From Acidimicrobiia bacterium (GTDB lineage Bacteria; Actinomycetota; Acidimicrobiia; Spongiisociales; JAHEDJ01), in NCBI GenBank assembly GCA_029210695.1, contig JARGFH010000007.1, positions 1-64,000 of the forward strand: DNA of 64,000 bases, given 5' to 3'. The position numbers were made by a program, and so were the translations under genes. The notes under the pieces were generated by a model. That model had not been told where the DNA came from. It searched no databases and saw nothing but the letters and a program-made list of their open reading frames with translations. This document shows, piece after piece, positions 15,897 to 26,736 of the stretch (positions within the stretch are counted from its first letter, which is position 1; every line of letters begins with the position of its first letter).

Positions 15897-18494
15897 ATGG
15901 AAGCGACCTACGACCCCAAAACCGTGGAGGCCGACTGGTACGACCGGTGGGAGCAAGCGGGGGTGTTCCGTCCGGAACACAACCCGGACGGCGTGCCTTT
16001 CTGCATCGTCATTCCACCCCCCAACGTGACCGGGTCGCTGCATATGGGTCACGCCCTGAACCACACCATTCACGACGCCATCATCCGTCGGCGCCGCATG
16101 CAGGGGTTCGCGGCCCTCTGGTTGCCCGGCACCGACCACGCCGGCATCGCCACCCAGAACGTGGTCGAGCGGGAAATGGCCACAGAAGGGCTCACCCGGC
16201 ACGACGTCGGTCGCGACGCGTTCATCGAGCAGGTGTGGGAATGGAAGCGTCAGTACGGCAACCGAATCTCGCTCCAGATGCGCGCCCTTGGCGACTCCGT
16301 GGACTGGACGCGTGAGCGTTTCACCATGGACGAGGGTCTGTCGCGCGCCGTTAGAGAGGTATTCGTTCGCCTCTTCGAGGAAGACCTGATCTACCGGGGA
16401 GACCGGATCATCAACTGGTGCCCGCGGTGCGGAACGGCACTGGCTGAGATCGAGGTCGAATACGACGATGAGATGGGCGAACTCGCCCACATCACCTACC
16501 CATTCGTGGACGGCGAAGGGGGGATTACGGTTGCAACAACCAGAGCGGAGACGATGCTGGGTGACACGGCGGTGGCCGTGCATCCCGACGACGAACGCTA
16601 CCGGCACCTGATCGGCAAGAAACTGCTGTTGCCGCTCCTGGGGAGGGAGATCCCGGTCATCGCCGACGAGTTCGTCGACCGGGAGTTCGGAACCGGAGCG
16701 GTCAAGGTGACCCCTGCCCACGATCCGAACGACTTCGATATGGGGCAACGGCACGGCCTGGAGTCGATCAAGATCCTCGACGAGCGAGCCGTGATCACTG
16801 AGGCCGGCGGCGAGTTCTTCGGCATGGACCGGTTCGAGGCGCGAGAAGCCGTGAAGCATGAACTCCACAAGCGGGGTTACCTCGAGAAGGTGGAGACCCA
16901 CGAACACTCAGTTGGACACTGCTACCGGTGTTCCACCGTAGTCGAGCCGTACCTCTCGCTCCAATGGTTCGTGAAGGTGCGTCCGCTGACCGAACCGGCC
17001 ATCGACGTCGTGCGGACGGGCGATACCAGGTTCGTCCCGAAGCGGTGGGAGAAGAATTACTTCCACTGGATGGAGAACCTGAGGGACTGGTGCATCAGCC
17101 GCCAAATCTGGTGGGGCCATCGGATCCCCGCCTGGTACTGCGATGCCTGTCATGAGACCATCGTGGCCCGGCAGGACCCCACGGAGTGCACGAACTGTGG
17201 CCGAACCGACCTCCGCCAGGACAATGATGTGCTCGACACTTGGTTCTCTTCAGCTTTGTGGCCGTTCTCGACGCTCGGCTGGCCGGATGAGACGGCCGAT
17301 CTCGACCGGTTCTACCCCAATGCGGTGCTCATCACCGGGTTCGACATCATCTACTTCTGGGTTGCCAGGATGATGCAAATGGGCATCCACTTCATGAAGG
17401 ATGTCCCGTTCGCCGACACGGTCATACACGGTCTCGTCAGAGACGCAAGCGGGAGAAAGATGTCGAAGTCGATCGGGAATGCCATCGACCCCCTCGACGT
17501 GATCGAAGAACACGGCGCGGACCCGCTGCGCCTGGCGCTCATTCAGTCGGCCGCGCCGGGCCACGACGTCCCATTCGATATGGAATGGGTGGTAGGTGCC
17601 CGCAAGTTCGGCAACAAACTCTGGAACGCGCAGCGGTTTGCCGGGCTCCACATCGAGCGTGGCTCGGTACCGGCGGATGGTGGCTATCCGGACGATCCCG
17701 GCCCTGCCGACCGCTGGATCCTCGCCCGGCTGGGTGAGGTGCAGCGCCGGTTCGATGAGCTCGCGGATGAATATCGATTCTCGGATGCCTTCGGCCTCCT
17801 CTATAACTTCGCCTGGTCGGAAGTGTTCGACTGGTACATAGAGATGTCGAAGGCGCCCCTCCGTGACGAGGAGCGGGCGGCAACGACCCGGCAAACGCTC
17901 GGCACCGTGCTTCGGGACGTGCTGAAGCTATTTCATCCGGCCATCCCGTTTCTGACGGAAGAACTGTGGTCGGAACTGGTAGCCGACGGACTCCTGGCCG
18001 GATCGAAGTGGCCGGAGCCTCCGGAGATCGAAGCACCGGCCAATCTCGAGACCTTCCAGGAACTCATCACAGGAATTCGCCGCTTCCGGGCCGAACATGG
18101 TCTTGCTCCCCGCGCCGGGCTGGCGTTGAAACTCCTCGATCCTGAAGGAGTCGTCGAGGACTGGTGGATCGAACAGATCGAGGCTCTGGCTGGTGCAACA
18201 CATGAGCCGATTACTCAGAAACCAACCGCCGGACATACCCGGGTAGTGGCCGGGAGCGTGCAGGCGTTCATCCCTCTCGAAGGGAACGTCGACCTCGACG
18301 CCGAACGGAACCGGCTGGCCAAAGCGATTGAGGCCACCTCGGCCGACCTCGCCAAAGCTGAGACGAAGCTCTCGAATCCAGCGTTTCGCGATCGGGCACC
18401 CACCGAAGTTGTGACAAAGGAAGAAGAGAAGGCATCAGAATTCCGCGGGCGGCTCGACAAGCTCCGCACCCAGCTCGCCGAACTCGGAAGCTAG
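15897..18494 (+). CDS. valS: Valyl-tRNA synthetase
   Basis: The product is 865 aa, a class I synthetase that charges tRNA-Val in the cytoplasm. The HIGH-type motif HMGHALNHT follows PPPNVTGSL near residues 42-58, and the KMSKS motif is present as GRKMSKSIGN near residue 520. The editing (CP1) domain and zinc-type CRNC-like cysteines (CDAC...CTNC, about 415-435) lie between them. The C-terminal arm is a coiled coil (NRLAKAIEATSADLAKAETKL). The ATG at 15897 has GAAGG upstream. folC follows after only 3 nt. Confidence 0.95.
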   Translation: MEATYDPKTVEADWYDRWEQAGVFRPEHNPDGVPFCIVIPPPNVTGSLHMGHALNHTIHDAIIRRRRMQGFAALWLPGTDHAGIATQNVVEREMATEGLTRHDVGRDAFIEQVWEWKRQYGNRISLQMRALGDSVDWTRERFTMDEGLSRAVREVFVRLFEEDLIYRGDRIINWCPRCGTALAEIEVEYDDEMGELAHITYPFVDGEGGITVATTRAETMLGDTAVAVHPDDERYRHLIGKKLLLPLLGREIPVIADEFVDREFGTGAVKVTPAHDPNDFDMGQRHGLESIKILDERAVITEAGGEFFGMDRFEAREAVKHELHKRGYLEKVETHEHSVGHCYRCSTVVEPYLSLQWFVKVRPLTEPAIDVVRTGDTRFVPKRWEKNYFHWMENLRDWCISRQIWWGHRIPAWYCDACHETIVARQDPTECTNCGRTDLRQDNDVLDTWFSSALWPFSTLGWPDETADLDRFYPNAVLITGFDIIYFWVARMMQMGIHFMKDVPFADTVIHGLVRDASGRKMSKSIGNAIDPLDVIEEHGADPLRLALIQSAAPGHDVPFDMEWVVGARKFGNKLWNAQRFAGLHIERGSVPADGGYPDDPGPADRWILARLGEVQRRFDELADEYRFSDAFGLLYNFAWSEVFDWYIEMSKAPLRDEERAATTRQTLGTVLRDVLKLFHPAIPFLTEELWSELVADGLLAGSKWPEPPEIEAPANLETFQELITGIRRFRAEHGLAPRAGLALKLLDPEGVVEDWWIEQIEALAGATHEPITQKPTAGHTRVVAGSVQAFIPLEGNVDLDAERNRLAKAIEATSADLAKAETKLSNPAFRDRAPTEVVTKEEEKASEFRGRLDKLRTQLAELGS

Positions 18495-18497
18495 CCG

Positions 18498-19796
18498 GTG
18501 ATGAACTACCGGGAAGCGGTCGACTTCCTCGATGCCCATATCGGCCAGGGCGTGCAGCCCGGATTGGATCGCGTTCGGGCACTGATGGACATGATGGGGG
18601 ACCCCCAACTGGCCGCGCCGGTGATCCATTTGACCGGCAGCAACGGCAAGACATCAACCGCCCGGATGATCACGTCGTTGCTCATCGCCCACGGGTTGCG
18701 GGTTGGAACGTTCATCTCTCCACATCTCGAGAAGATCGAGGAACGACTCGCCCTCGACGGGGTCTACGCCACCGAGGATGAGTTTGCCGAGGCAGTGGCC
18801 GACATCGTCCCGTTCGTCCAGTTATTCGAAGAGCGCACCGGACAAACGCCGACCTACTTCGAACTCACCGCCGCGCTGGCTTTCTCCTATTTCGCCGTCA
18901 ACGCCGTCGATGTCGCGGTCGTCGAGGTCGGACTCGGCGGACGGCTCGACGCCACCAACATCGTCGACAGCCGGGTGGCGGTCGTGACCGGAATCTCCCT
19001 CGAGCATACGTCGTGGCTGGGCAACTCGATTGAGGAGATAGCCATCGAGAAGCTGGCCATTGCCAAGGAATCGTCGGTGCTAATCACCGGTTCGCTGCCC
19101 GAGGAAGCATATGCGGTGGCCTCCGCCCGGGCCGGGAGCCTCGGAATTGTGCACCGACGTTTCGGGGCCGAATTCCATCCTGAGTTCGTCACCATGGCGG
19201 TCGGGGGCTGGGCCGGCTCGGTGAGCGGGGTGTACGAGACCTACGATGAACTGCTTCTCCCTCTGCACGGTCGCCACCAGTTCGACAACCTGGCCGTGGC
19301 GATTGCCGCAGTTGAAGAGCTCACCGGGCGGGCGCTGGACCTGGACGCCGTGCGCGAAGGCACGGCGTCGGCAACCTCTCCCGGGCGCCTTGAAGTTGTT
19401 GGGCGGAGGCCGCTGATCTTGCTGGACGGTGCGCACAACACCCAGGCCTTCGAGCTGTTGTCGGAGGCGCTAGCCACCGAATTCCTGCCGGAGGAGTGGG
19501 TCGTTGTCATTGGAGCAATGGGAGACAAAGATCTCGAAGCGATGATCCGGAACCTCGAGGGTCAGGTGTCGGCCGTGGTGGCAACCTCCGTTGACTACGA
19601 GCGCGCCATTCCGGCCGATCGGGTGGCGAAGATCGCTTCGGCGACCCTCGATGTGCCGGTGGAGACTGTCGTCGGCATTCCGCCCGCGCTCGAGGCGGCC
19701 CGCCGGCTGGCCGGGACGGATGGTGCGATCCTGGTGACCGGCTCACTGTACGTAGTGGGGGAGGCGCGCAGCGCGCTACTCCATCCGTCGAGCTGA
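18498..19796 (+). CDS. folC: Bifunctional folylpolyglutamate synthase / dihydrofolate synthase
   Basis: The product is 432 aa and adds glutamate to dihydropteroate and folates. A Mur-ligase-type P-loop TGSNGKTSTARM is near residue 47. VVEVGLGGRLDATN is the family's Mg-binding segment, and LDGAHN in the second half is the conserved FolC motif. GTG at 18498 is used because GGAAG lies 7 nt upstream; the adjacent ATG at 18501 is equally possible. It is likely co-transcribed with valS. About 130 nt without any clear feature separate it from ndk. Confidence 0.93.
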   Translation: MMNYREAVDFLDAHIGQGVQPGLDRVRALMDMMGDPQLAAPVIHLTGSNGKTSTARMITSLLIAHGLRVGTFISPHLEKIEERLALDGVYATEDEFAEAVADIVPFVQLFEERTGQTPTYFELTAALAFSYFAVNAVDVAVVEVGLGGRLDATNIVDSRVAVVTGISLEHTSWLGNSIEEIAIEKLAIAKESSVLITGSLPEEAYAVASARAGSLGIVHRRFGAEFHPEFVTMAVGGWAGSVSGVYETYDELLLPLHGRHQFDNLAVAIAAVEELTGRALDLDAVREGTASATSPGRLEVVGRRPLILLDGAHNTQAFELLSEALATEFLPEEWVVVIGAMGDKDLEAMIRNLEGQVSAVVATSVDYERAIPADRVAKIASATLDVPVETVVGIPPALEAARRLAGTDGAILVTGSLYVVGEARSALLHPSS

Positions 19797-19928
19797 AGCG
19801 GCGGCGGCAACGCGGTGGTCCGAGGCAAATAGACCCCATTCCAGAGCGACCCGTCCCGACCGGCCTGCGGCAGACGTCCCAATGGTCGCTCGCTACCATC
19901 CACCGTCTTCACGAAGGAGCACACAGCT

Positions 19929-20333
19929 TTGCCAATCGAAAACACATTCATCATGGTGAAACCAGACGGCGTCGCTCGGGGCCTGGTCGGGGAAGTCATC
20001 GGCCGGTTCGAACGGAAGGGCCTTCGACTCGAGAAGATCCGCTCTCTCACGATCGATGAGGCGATGGCCGGTGTGCATTATGCCGAACACGTCGACAAGC
20101 CGTTCTTTGCTGAACTCGTCGATTTCATCACGAGTGGTCCGGTGGTGGCCATGGAATGGTCCGGTGAATCGGCGGTGTCTGTGGCTCGAACCCTGATGGG
20201 GGCGACAGACCCCAAGCAGGCGGCACCGGGCACCATTCGCGGTGATCTCGGCTTGATCGTGACCAACAATATCGTGCACGGATCGGACTCCACCGAAAGC
20301 GCAGAGCGCGAACTCGGGATCTTCTTCGGCTAA
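19929..20333 (+). CDS. ndk: Nucleoside diphosphate kinase
   Basis: The product is 134 aa and transfers the terminal phosphate between nucleoside triphosphates and diphosphates. The phospho-accepting histidine lies in NIVHGSDS near residue 115, and the family's [14 protein letters not shown] segment is near the N-terminus. The start is TTG at 19929, supported by AAGGAG about 10 nt upstream. The length is typical of the short bacterial enzymes. A repeat hairpin follows immediately. Confidence 0.95.
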   Translation: MPIENTFIMVKPDGVARGLVGEVIGRFERKGLRLEKIRSLTIDEAMAGVHYAEHVDKPFFAELVDFITSGPVVAMEWSGESAVSVARTLMGATDPKQAAPGTIRGDLGLIVTNNIVHGSDSTESAERELGIFFG

Positions 20334-20335
20334 AA

Positions 20336-20400
20336 GGTTCTCAGTTCTGCGTTCTAGGTCTGACCTATCAGGTAGAACGTAGAACGTAGAACCCAGAACC
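20336..20400 (+). terminator. Long imperfect hairpin built from GTTCT/AGAAC repeats after ndk
   Basis: GGTTCT (20336-20341) pairs with AGAACC (20395-20400). Inside, GTTCTGCGTTCTA (20344-20356) pairs with TAGAACGTAGAAC (20373-20385 and following) with one mismatch. Each arm is itself a short tandem repeat of about 7 nt. It starts 2 nt after the ndk stop and probably terminates or protects the ndk transcript. Confidence 0.55.
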
Positions 20401-20461
20401 GGCCGCCTGTCGGGTGGGAAAAACCTCAACCGGCAACTATCCTTGCTCTTCCATCCCCTAA

Positions 20462-21505
<1,044 letters not shown>

Positions 21506-21540
21506 GCACCGTGCAGACGCTCTCGAGGGAGATCTGAGTC

Positions 21541-22458
21541 ATGCTCCCGTACGGAAGTCCACGCCGTGGCACCGTCACTCTCGGTGTGCTGGTGCTGATC
21601 TCGTTCCTGCTCATGACGTTTGATATTCGGTCATCTGGAGAGGGTTTCATTCAGACGGTCCGGAGTGGTGCTCAGTCGGTCTTCAACCCTTTCCAGAGTG
21701 TCGCGCAAGCGGTGATCGATCCGGTTGTCGATGCATTCGACGCGCTCGCCAATCTCGCTTCGTTGCGGGATGAGAACGATCGGCTGCGAGCCGAGCGCGA
21801 GAACCTGCTGGCCAGGATGGCTGAAGCCGAGGCAGCGTTGGTCGAGAACGACCAACTCCGGGCTCTGCTTGCGTTGCAGGATAAGTTCCCCGACTTCAAT
21901 CTCACGACTGCCGCGATCATCAGCAGCGGGGACTCCTTTGATCTGCGCCTCACCATCAACCGGGGATCAGACGACGGCATCGTGCTGGGCAGCGTGGTTG
22001 TCGACGCCTCGGGTGCCCTCATCGGGTTCATCGTCGAGGTCAGCGACGCCAATGCGATCGTTGCTCCGATCATTGCCTCCGGGACGGTCGTCGGTATCGT
22101 CACGGAAGGTGGAGATCCCGGCTTCATCTCCGGGCAGGGAACCGAAGATGAGGTCCGGCTCGAGGTATACGATGCCACCAGCCCGGTGCCCGCCGACAGT
22201 GTGCTGAGGACCTTCAGGCACGACAACAACACTCCGAACGGGCTCAATGTCGCCATCGTCACCGCCCGGGCTGATGTCAACGTATCCAAGATCGATACCA
22301 ACGACGTTGTTCCGTTCGTCGACTTCATCCGCCTTCAGTTCGTAACGGTTCTGGGCATTGCCGGCGACCAGGGCGGCGAGCCTGTCGAGGTGCCAACCGA
22401 CGCGACAACACCAGACGGTGACACCTCAGGGACTACCAGCACGACTGAGGCACCGTGA
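21541..22458 (+). CDS. mreC: Rod-shape determining protein MreC
   Basis: The product is 305 aa, a periplasm-facing scaffold of the elongasome. One TM helix lies near residues 12-30 (LGVLVLISFLLMTF). A coiled coil (ASLRDENDRLRAERENLLARMAEAEAALVEN, quoted only by its key heptads) follows at about 75-105. The paired beta-barrel MreC domain includes NRGSDDGIVLGSVVV and GIVTEGGDPGF. The tail is Thr/Pro-rich and probably disordered. It overlaps mreD by 4 nt (GTGA). Confidence 0.93.
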   Translation: MLPYGSPRRGTVTLGVLVLISFLLMTFDIRSSGEGFIQTVRSGAQSVFNPFQSVAQAVIDPVVDAFDALANLASLRDENDRLRAERENLLARMAEAEAALVENDQLRALLALQDKFPDFNLTTAAIISSGDSFDLRLTINRGSDDGIVLGSVVVDASGALIGFIVEVSDANAIVAPIIASGTVVGIVTEGGDPGFISGQGTEDEVRLEVYDATSPVPADSVLRTFRHDNNTPNGLNVAIVTARADVNVSKIDTNDVVPFVDFIRLQFVTVLGIAGDQGGEPVEVPTDATTPDGDTSGTTSTTEAP

Positions 22459-22958
22459 GAGCGCGATCTGCCTCGCTCATCTTGATCTTGCTGGCGGTGC
22501 TCGTCCAGACGACTCTGTTCTCGGTCGGCGGAATCAGGCCCTTTCGCGTGGCCCCGGATGTCGTGATGGTCGTGACTATCGTCACGGCCCGCTGGCTGGA
22601 CGATGACGCGGCGCTACTGGTCGGATTCACGGGTGGTGTTTTGGTGGACCTGCTGGCATCGAGCCTGCTGGGATGGCGGGCCCTGACGCTCACTCTGGTC
22701 GCTTACATGGCGGTTCGGGCCCGGTCGCGTTTCGACCTCGGCCTCATGTCCGGGGCCCTCGTCGTGCTCGTACTGAGCCTGGCAGGCGTCCTATTACTCG
22801 GGGTGATTGGTACGCTGTTCGGGCAGGCAACTCTCACCGAACCCGACGCTCTCCGGCGGATCATGCTGGTACCCGGATACAACTTTGTTCTCGCTTTCCT
22901 GGCGCAGCCAATAATTGCACGCGCTCTCGAAGGCCGGTCGCGGAGCAGGGCGCTGTGA
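22455..22958 (+). CDS. mreD: Rod-shape determining protein MreD
   Basis: The product is 167 aa, a small integral membrane protein with about five hydrophobic segments, for example SLILILLAVLVQTTLF at the N-terminus and LVVLVLSLAGVLLLGVIG near residue 110. Identity rests on length, topology and its position between mreC and mrdA. GTG at 22455 overlaps the mreC stop by 4 nt, and its own stop overlaps the next start. Confidence 0.88.
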   Translation: MRARSASLILILLAVLVQTTLFSVGGIRPFRVAPDVVMVVTIVTARWLDDDAALLVGFTGGVLVDLLASSLLGWRALTLTLVAYMAVRARSRFDLGLMSGALVVLVLSLAGVLLLGVIGTLFGQATLTEPDALRRIMLVPGYNFVLAFLAQPIIARALEGRSRSRAL

Positions 22959-24895
22959 ACTTCCCACGCCGGCTGGCCGTATTGGGCATGGCCTTCATTG
23001 TTCTGTTCTCATTGCTCTTCACCAGACTGTGGTTCGTGCAAGTGGCCAGCGGGATCATGTATGAAGAGGAGGCCAGCAGACAGCAGTTGGATGCCGATCG
23101 GACCACGGCGGCCCGCGGCGAGATCCGCGATGCGCGAGGAACATTGCTGGCGTCGAGCCGCATCGTCCCCGAGATGATTGTCGAACAGGCTGAAGTAGCC
23201 GCCGACGAAGAAGAGCCTCTGATACAGCAGATCAGCGCGTTGCTCGATCGTCCTGCGGTCGAGGTCAGGGCGATTTTCGAGCAAGCGGGTCCGGCCACTC
23301 AACTCTCGTTGGGGATGGTCACCCCGGAGCAAATGGCATACATCCTGAAGAATGCGGAGGATTTCCCCGGTGTCGTGGTCCAGGATCGTCCGATCCGCGT
23401 CTACCCGGAAGGGTCGCTCCTGTCGCACGTCATCGGCTATATCGGCCGGCCGAGCCCCGACGACGTAGCGGCGGCGGGCCCGGATCTTGACCCGAACGGG
23501 ACGATCGGGAAGTACGGCATCGAGAAATTCTATGACGAGTACCTGCAGGGGGAGCGCGGGACCCTGCTGTATCGGGTTGATCCGCAAGGCCGCCCCCTCG
23601 GTCTCGAGGAGGAATTACCCGCCGTGCAGGGCGACACCGTGTACCTGACGCTCGATCAGGGCCTACAGCGACAGACCGAGTTCGCCGTCAATGAGGCGAT
23701 GATCCTGTCCAAGGAACTCGACGAGGGAAACCCGGAACTGGCTGCAGCCGTAGTTATGGACGTTACCGATGGTTCGGTGCTGGCGCTCTATTCCTATCCT
23801 GATTTCGATCCGAGCCTGTTTGTCGACGGCATCAGCCAGGTCGAGTACTCCGCACTCGAGGAACGCAACGTCTTTACGAGCCTGCCTATTCAGGGCGCGT
23901 ATCCCCCCGGATCCACGTTCAAGGGAATCACCTGGGCGGCCGCCATCAACGAGGGTCTTTACCCGCGCGGGATAGCTTCGCCGTCTGGAACGATCAACTG
24001 CGAAGGTGAACTCGACCTGGGCATCGACGAGAACGAAGCCGGGCAACTGGTGTTCACCGACTCCGGTCATGGGGCGACCGATCTACACACGGCGCTCGGC
24101 GAATCCTGCAATGTGTATTTCTGGCAGGTGGCGCTGACGATTTGGCGTGAGTACAAGAACGATCCTGAGAACGAAGACATTCTCCAACAATGGGCGCGGC
24201 GTCTGAGTCTTGGCGAGCCCACCGGCATAGATTTGCCGTTCGAGAAGGGGGGCCGGATTCCCGACCGGGCGCTATACGAGGAATGGGCAGCCTCGCCTCA
24301 AGGAAGCGTGCTGTTGTCTCCGGATCGATTCACCGAAGCCATCTGGCGGGGTGGTGACATCATGGGAATCGCCATCGGCCAGGGCGACGTGCTGGCAACT
24401 CCGCTCCAGATGGCCGTTGCCTACGCGGCGCTCGTCAACGGGGGTACTGTCCTCGAACCGCATGTGGTCGACCAGGTCGTATCCGTACAAGGCGATGTCG
24501 TCCTCGACGTCGGCAAGCGGGTTGCTCGCACGATCGAGTTCACTGCGGCGCACGAGCAGTTCATCCGCGAGGATTTGACCAGGGTGACCAATAGCGGCGG
24601 AACGGCGGCTGCCGCGTTCAGTGTGATGCAGAACCCCTGGCAAACCGGCGGGAAGACGGGGACTGCCGAGCGGGACGCTTCCAAGGACAACACGTCCTGG
24701 TTCGTCGGCATTGCTCCCATCGACAATCCGCGCTACGTGGTGGCCGTGATGATTGTGGACGGTGGTCTCGCCGGGAGAGTCGCAGCCCCGGCTGCTCGCA
24801 ACATCATCCAGTACCTGCTGCCCAACGAACCGGTCACGCCCGTTCGGCCCGGCGGAGCAGCCACTCCTGCCGACAACACCGAGGACGACATCTGA
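22955..24895 (+). CDS. mrdA: Penicillin-binding protein 2 (elongasome transpeptidase)
   Basis: The product is 646 aa from GTG at 22955 (start overlaps the mreD stop by 4 nt). A longer open frame upstream lies inside mreD and is discounted. It has an N-terminal TM anchor (FIVLFSLLFTRLWFV), the PBP dimerisation region (TAARGEIRDARG near 50) and the transpeptidase domain. The nucleophile is in STFK, followed by an SxN-like SCN in GESCNVYF, and GGKTGTAE is the KTG triad. It crosslinks peptidoglycan with RodA, whose gene overlaps its stop codon. Confidence 0.95.
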   Translation: MNFPRRLAVLGMAFIVLFSLLFTRLWFVQVASGIMYEEEASRQQLDADRTTAARGEIRDARGTLLASSRIVPEMIVEQAEVAADEEEPLIQQISALLDRPAVEVRAIFEQAGPATQLSLGMVTPEQMAYILKNAEDFPGVVVQDRPIRVYPEGSLLSHVIGYIGRPSPDDVAAAGPDLDPNGTIGKYGIEKFYDEYLQGERGTLLYRVDPQGRPLGLEEELPAVQGDTVYLTLDQGLQRQTEFAVNEAMILSKELDEGNPELAAAVVMDVTDGSVLALYSYPDFDPSLFVDGISQVEYSALEERNVFTSLPIQGAYPPGSTFKGITWAAAINEGLYPRGIASPSGTINCEGELDLGIDENEAGQLVFTDSGHGATDLHTALGESCNVYFWQVALTIWREYKNDPENEDILQQWARRLSLGEPTGIDLPFEKGGRIPDRALYEEWAASPQGSVLLSPDRFTEAIWRGGDIMGIAIGQGDVLATPLQMAVAYAALVNGGTVLEPHVVDQVVSVQGDVVLDVGKRVARTIEFTAAHEQFIREDLTRVTNSGGTAAAAFSVMQNPWQTGGKTGTAERDASKDNTSWFVGIAPIDNPRYVVAVMIVDGGLAGRVAAPAARNIIQYLLPNEPVTPVRPGGAATPADNTEDDI

Positions 24896-26064
24896 TGGCC
24901 GTCATTGACAGGGCAGGGGCTCCCGGCATTGTCGCGGATCGCAAGCGCCCGGGACCCGATGTGACCTCGTTCGTTGTGATGATGGCCCTGATCAGCGTGG
25001 GTGTGTTGATGATCTATGCCAGCACTCGTGAGCAACTCGAACTCCAGAATCTGGATCCGGGCAGGTTGATGCAGCGCCAGATCATCTTCGCAGTCATCGC
25101 ACTTGGTGTGTATGTGGCGGGTTCGCTGCTCGACTACCGCGAGTTTCGCAACTATGCCGCCTGGATCTATCTCGGCACTCTGGCAGCACTCATACTCCTG
25201 ATCTCTCCCTTGATTCCCGCACAGGAGAACGTGAAACGTTGGATCGACCTCGGGATCTTCCAGGTACAACCATCGGAGTTCGCCAAGATCACAATGGTGA
25301 TTGTGCTGGCCACCGTGCTGGCCCCTGCCAGACAGGAGGGCATGCAGTGGAAGCGCATCGTCCAGGCCCTGTTTCTTGTCGCGATTCCAGCGCTTCTGAT
25401 CTTCTTGCAGCCCGATCTCGGGACCATGCTGGTGTTCGCCTTCATCACTCTCATCATGCTGTTTGCCGGTGGAGCAACGTGGAAGCAGATGATCGCCCTC
25501 GGTGGGGGGACGATCGCGGCGGTGGCCGTTGTGTTTCAGCGTGGATTACTCAAGGACTATCAACTGGAGCGGTTGACGGCGTTCTACGATCCGAGCGCCG
25601 ACCCGCTCGGCATTGCCTATCAGCAAGCTCAGAGCGTCACGGCGATCGGATCGGGCCAGCTAACCGGGACTGGTCTGTTCGACGGCGCACTGACCAACCT
25701 CCGTTTTGTCCCGGAGCAAGAAACCGACTTCATCTTCACCGCAGTTGGCGAGCAACTCGGGTTTCTCGGCTCGGCCCTGGTGATTGCAGCCTTCGTCGTC
25801 CTCTTGTGGCGAGCGTTCGTCATCTCGGCAATGGCCCGCGATCGATTCGGTAGCCTGCTCGCCGTCGGTATCGGCTCGATGATCATGTTCCAGGTATTCG
25901 TCAACATCGGGATGACGATGAAGATCATGCCGGTCACCGGACTGCCGCTCCCGTTCCTCAGCTATGGGGGATCGTCGCTGCTCACCTTTGCCTTCGCCAT
26001 GGGACTACTCAACTCGATCTGGCGGAAACGATCGCCGGTCCCCGGCGAGACATACATCGTGTGA
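24895..26064 (+). CDS. rodA: RodA peptidoglycan glycosyltransferase (SEDS family)
   Basis: The product is 389 aa with about ten membrane segments. The SEDS signature GLPLPFLSYGGSSLL lies near residue 350, and GTGLFDG-type and FVPEQETDFIFTAVGEQ segments are also family-typical. It polymerises glycan strands with the PBP2 encoded just before it. The ATG at 24895 overlaps the mrdA stop (TGATG). Position and partner favour RodA over FtsW. Confidence 0.94.
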   Translation: MAVIDRAGAPGIVADRKRPGPDVTSFVVMMALISVGVLMIYASTREQLELQNLDPGRLMQRQIIFAVIALGVYVAGSLLDYREFRNYAAWIYLGTLAALILLISPLIPAQENVKRWIDLGIFQVQPSEFAKITMVIVLATVLAPARQEGMQWKRIVQALFLVAIPALLIFLQPDLGTMLVFAFITLIMLFAGGATWKQMIALGGGTIAAVAVVFQRGLLKDYQLERLTAFYDPSADPLGIAYQQAQSVTAIGSGQLTGTGLFDGALTNLRFVPEQETDFIFTAVGEQLGFLGSALVIAAFVVLLWRAFVISAMARDRFGSLLAVGIGSMIMFQVFVNIGMTMKIMPVTGLPLPFLSYGGSSLLTFAFAMGLLNSIWRKRSPVPGETYIV

Positions 26065-26148
26065 TCGAGCCCGGCCCGATTGACGCCATGTGTCGGGTAC
26101 GGTTCGCGCTCGGAGTAGGCCGAACCTGACGAGCTATGCTTCCTTGCC

Positions 26149-26736
26149 ATGTATCGACGTGGTGATCAGGGTTGGATCGAAGTGATCTGTGGCCCGATGT
26201 TTTCGGGCAAAAGCGAAGAGCTCATCCGGCGAATCACCCGCTCGAAGATCGCCCGGGTCCCCGTTCAGACCTTCAAACCCTCCCTTGATATCCGCTATGC
26301 AGATCGGCAGGTGGTCTCGCATAGTTCGTTGTCGGTGACTGCCGAGCCCGTCCCGGACTCCTTCACATTGCTGCGCAAGATAGACGACGCTACCCAGGTC
26401 GTTGGGATAGACGAAGGCCAGTTCTTCGACGATCGAATCATCGAAGTAACGGAGCGGTTGGCGAAGGCCGGCAAACAGGTGATAGTCGCAGGTCTCGATC
26501 TCGACTACCTGGGCCGGTCGTTCGAGCCCATTCCCACGTTGTGTGCGCGCTCGGAATATGTGACCAAGATGCTGGCAGTCTGTCACCGGTGCGGTGCACC
26601 GGCCGCTTTCACCCAGCGGATCATCAAGTCCGATGATCTGGTCGTGCTCGGTGCAACCGATGCGTATGAGGCTCGATGCCGCAACTGCTACGACCCGAAC
26701 GAACCAGAGCAGCCACGGTTGGCGGTGAATCGCTAG
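26149..26736 (+). CDS. tdk: Thymidine kinase (type II)
   Basis: The product is 195 aa and phosphorylates thymidine for salvage. The P-loop GPMFSGKSEELIRR is near residue 14. The catalytic and lid segments include VVGIDEGQFFDD and GLDLDYLGRSFEP. The zinc site is formed by CHRC near 145 and CRNC near 182. The ATG at 26149 is used; a possible -10 TATGCT lies about 14 nt upstream. Confidence 0.94.
   Translation: MYRRGDQGWIEVICGPMFSGKSEELIRRITRSKIARVPVQTFKPSLDIRYADRQVVSHSSLSVTAEPVPDSFTLLRKIDDATQVVGIDEGQFFDDRIIEVTERLAKAGKQVIVAGLDLDYLGRSFEPIPTLCARSEYVTKMLAVCHRCGAPAAFTQRIIKSDDLVVLGATDAYEARCRNCYDPNEPEQPRLAVNR

Noticed and set aside
22673-22954. 94-codon N-terminal extension of PBP2
   Set aside because: It lies inside mreD in another frame and is Arg/Pro-rich; the TM anchor starts right after GTG at 22955, which overlaps the mreD stop as expected.
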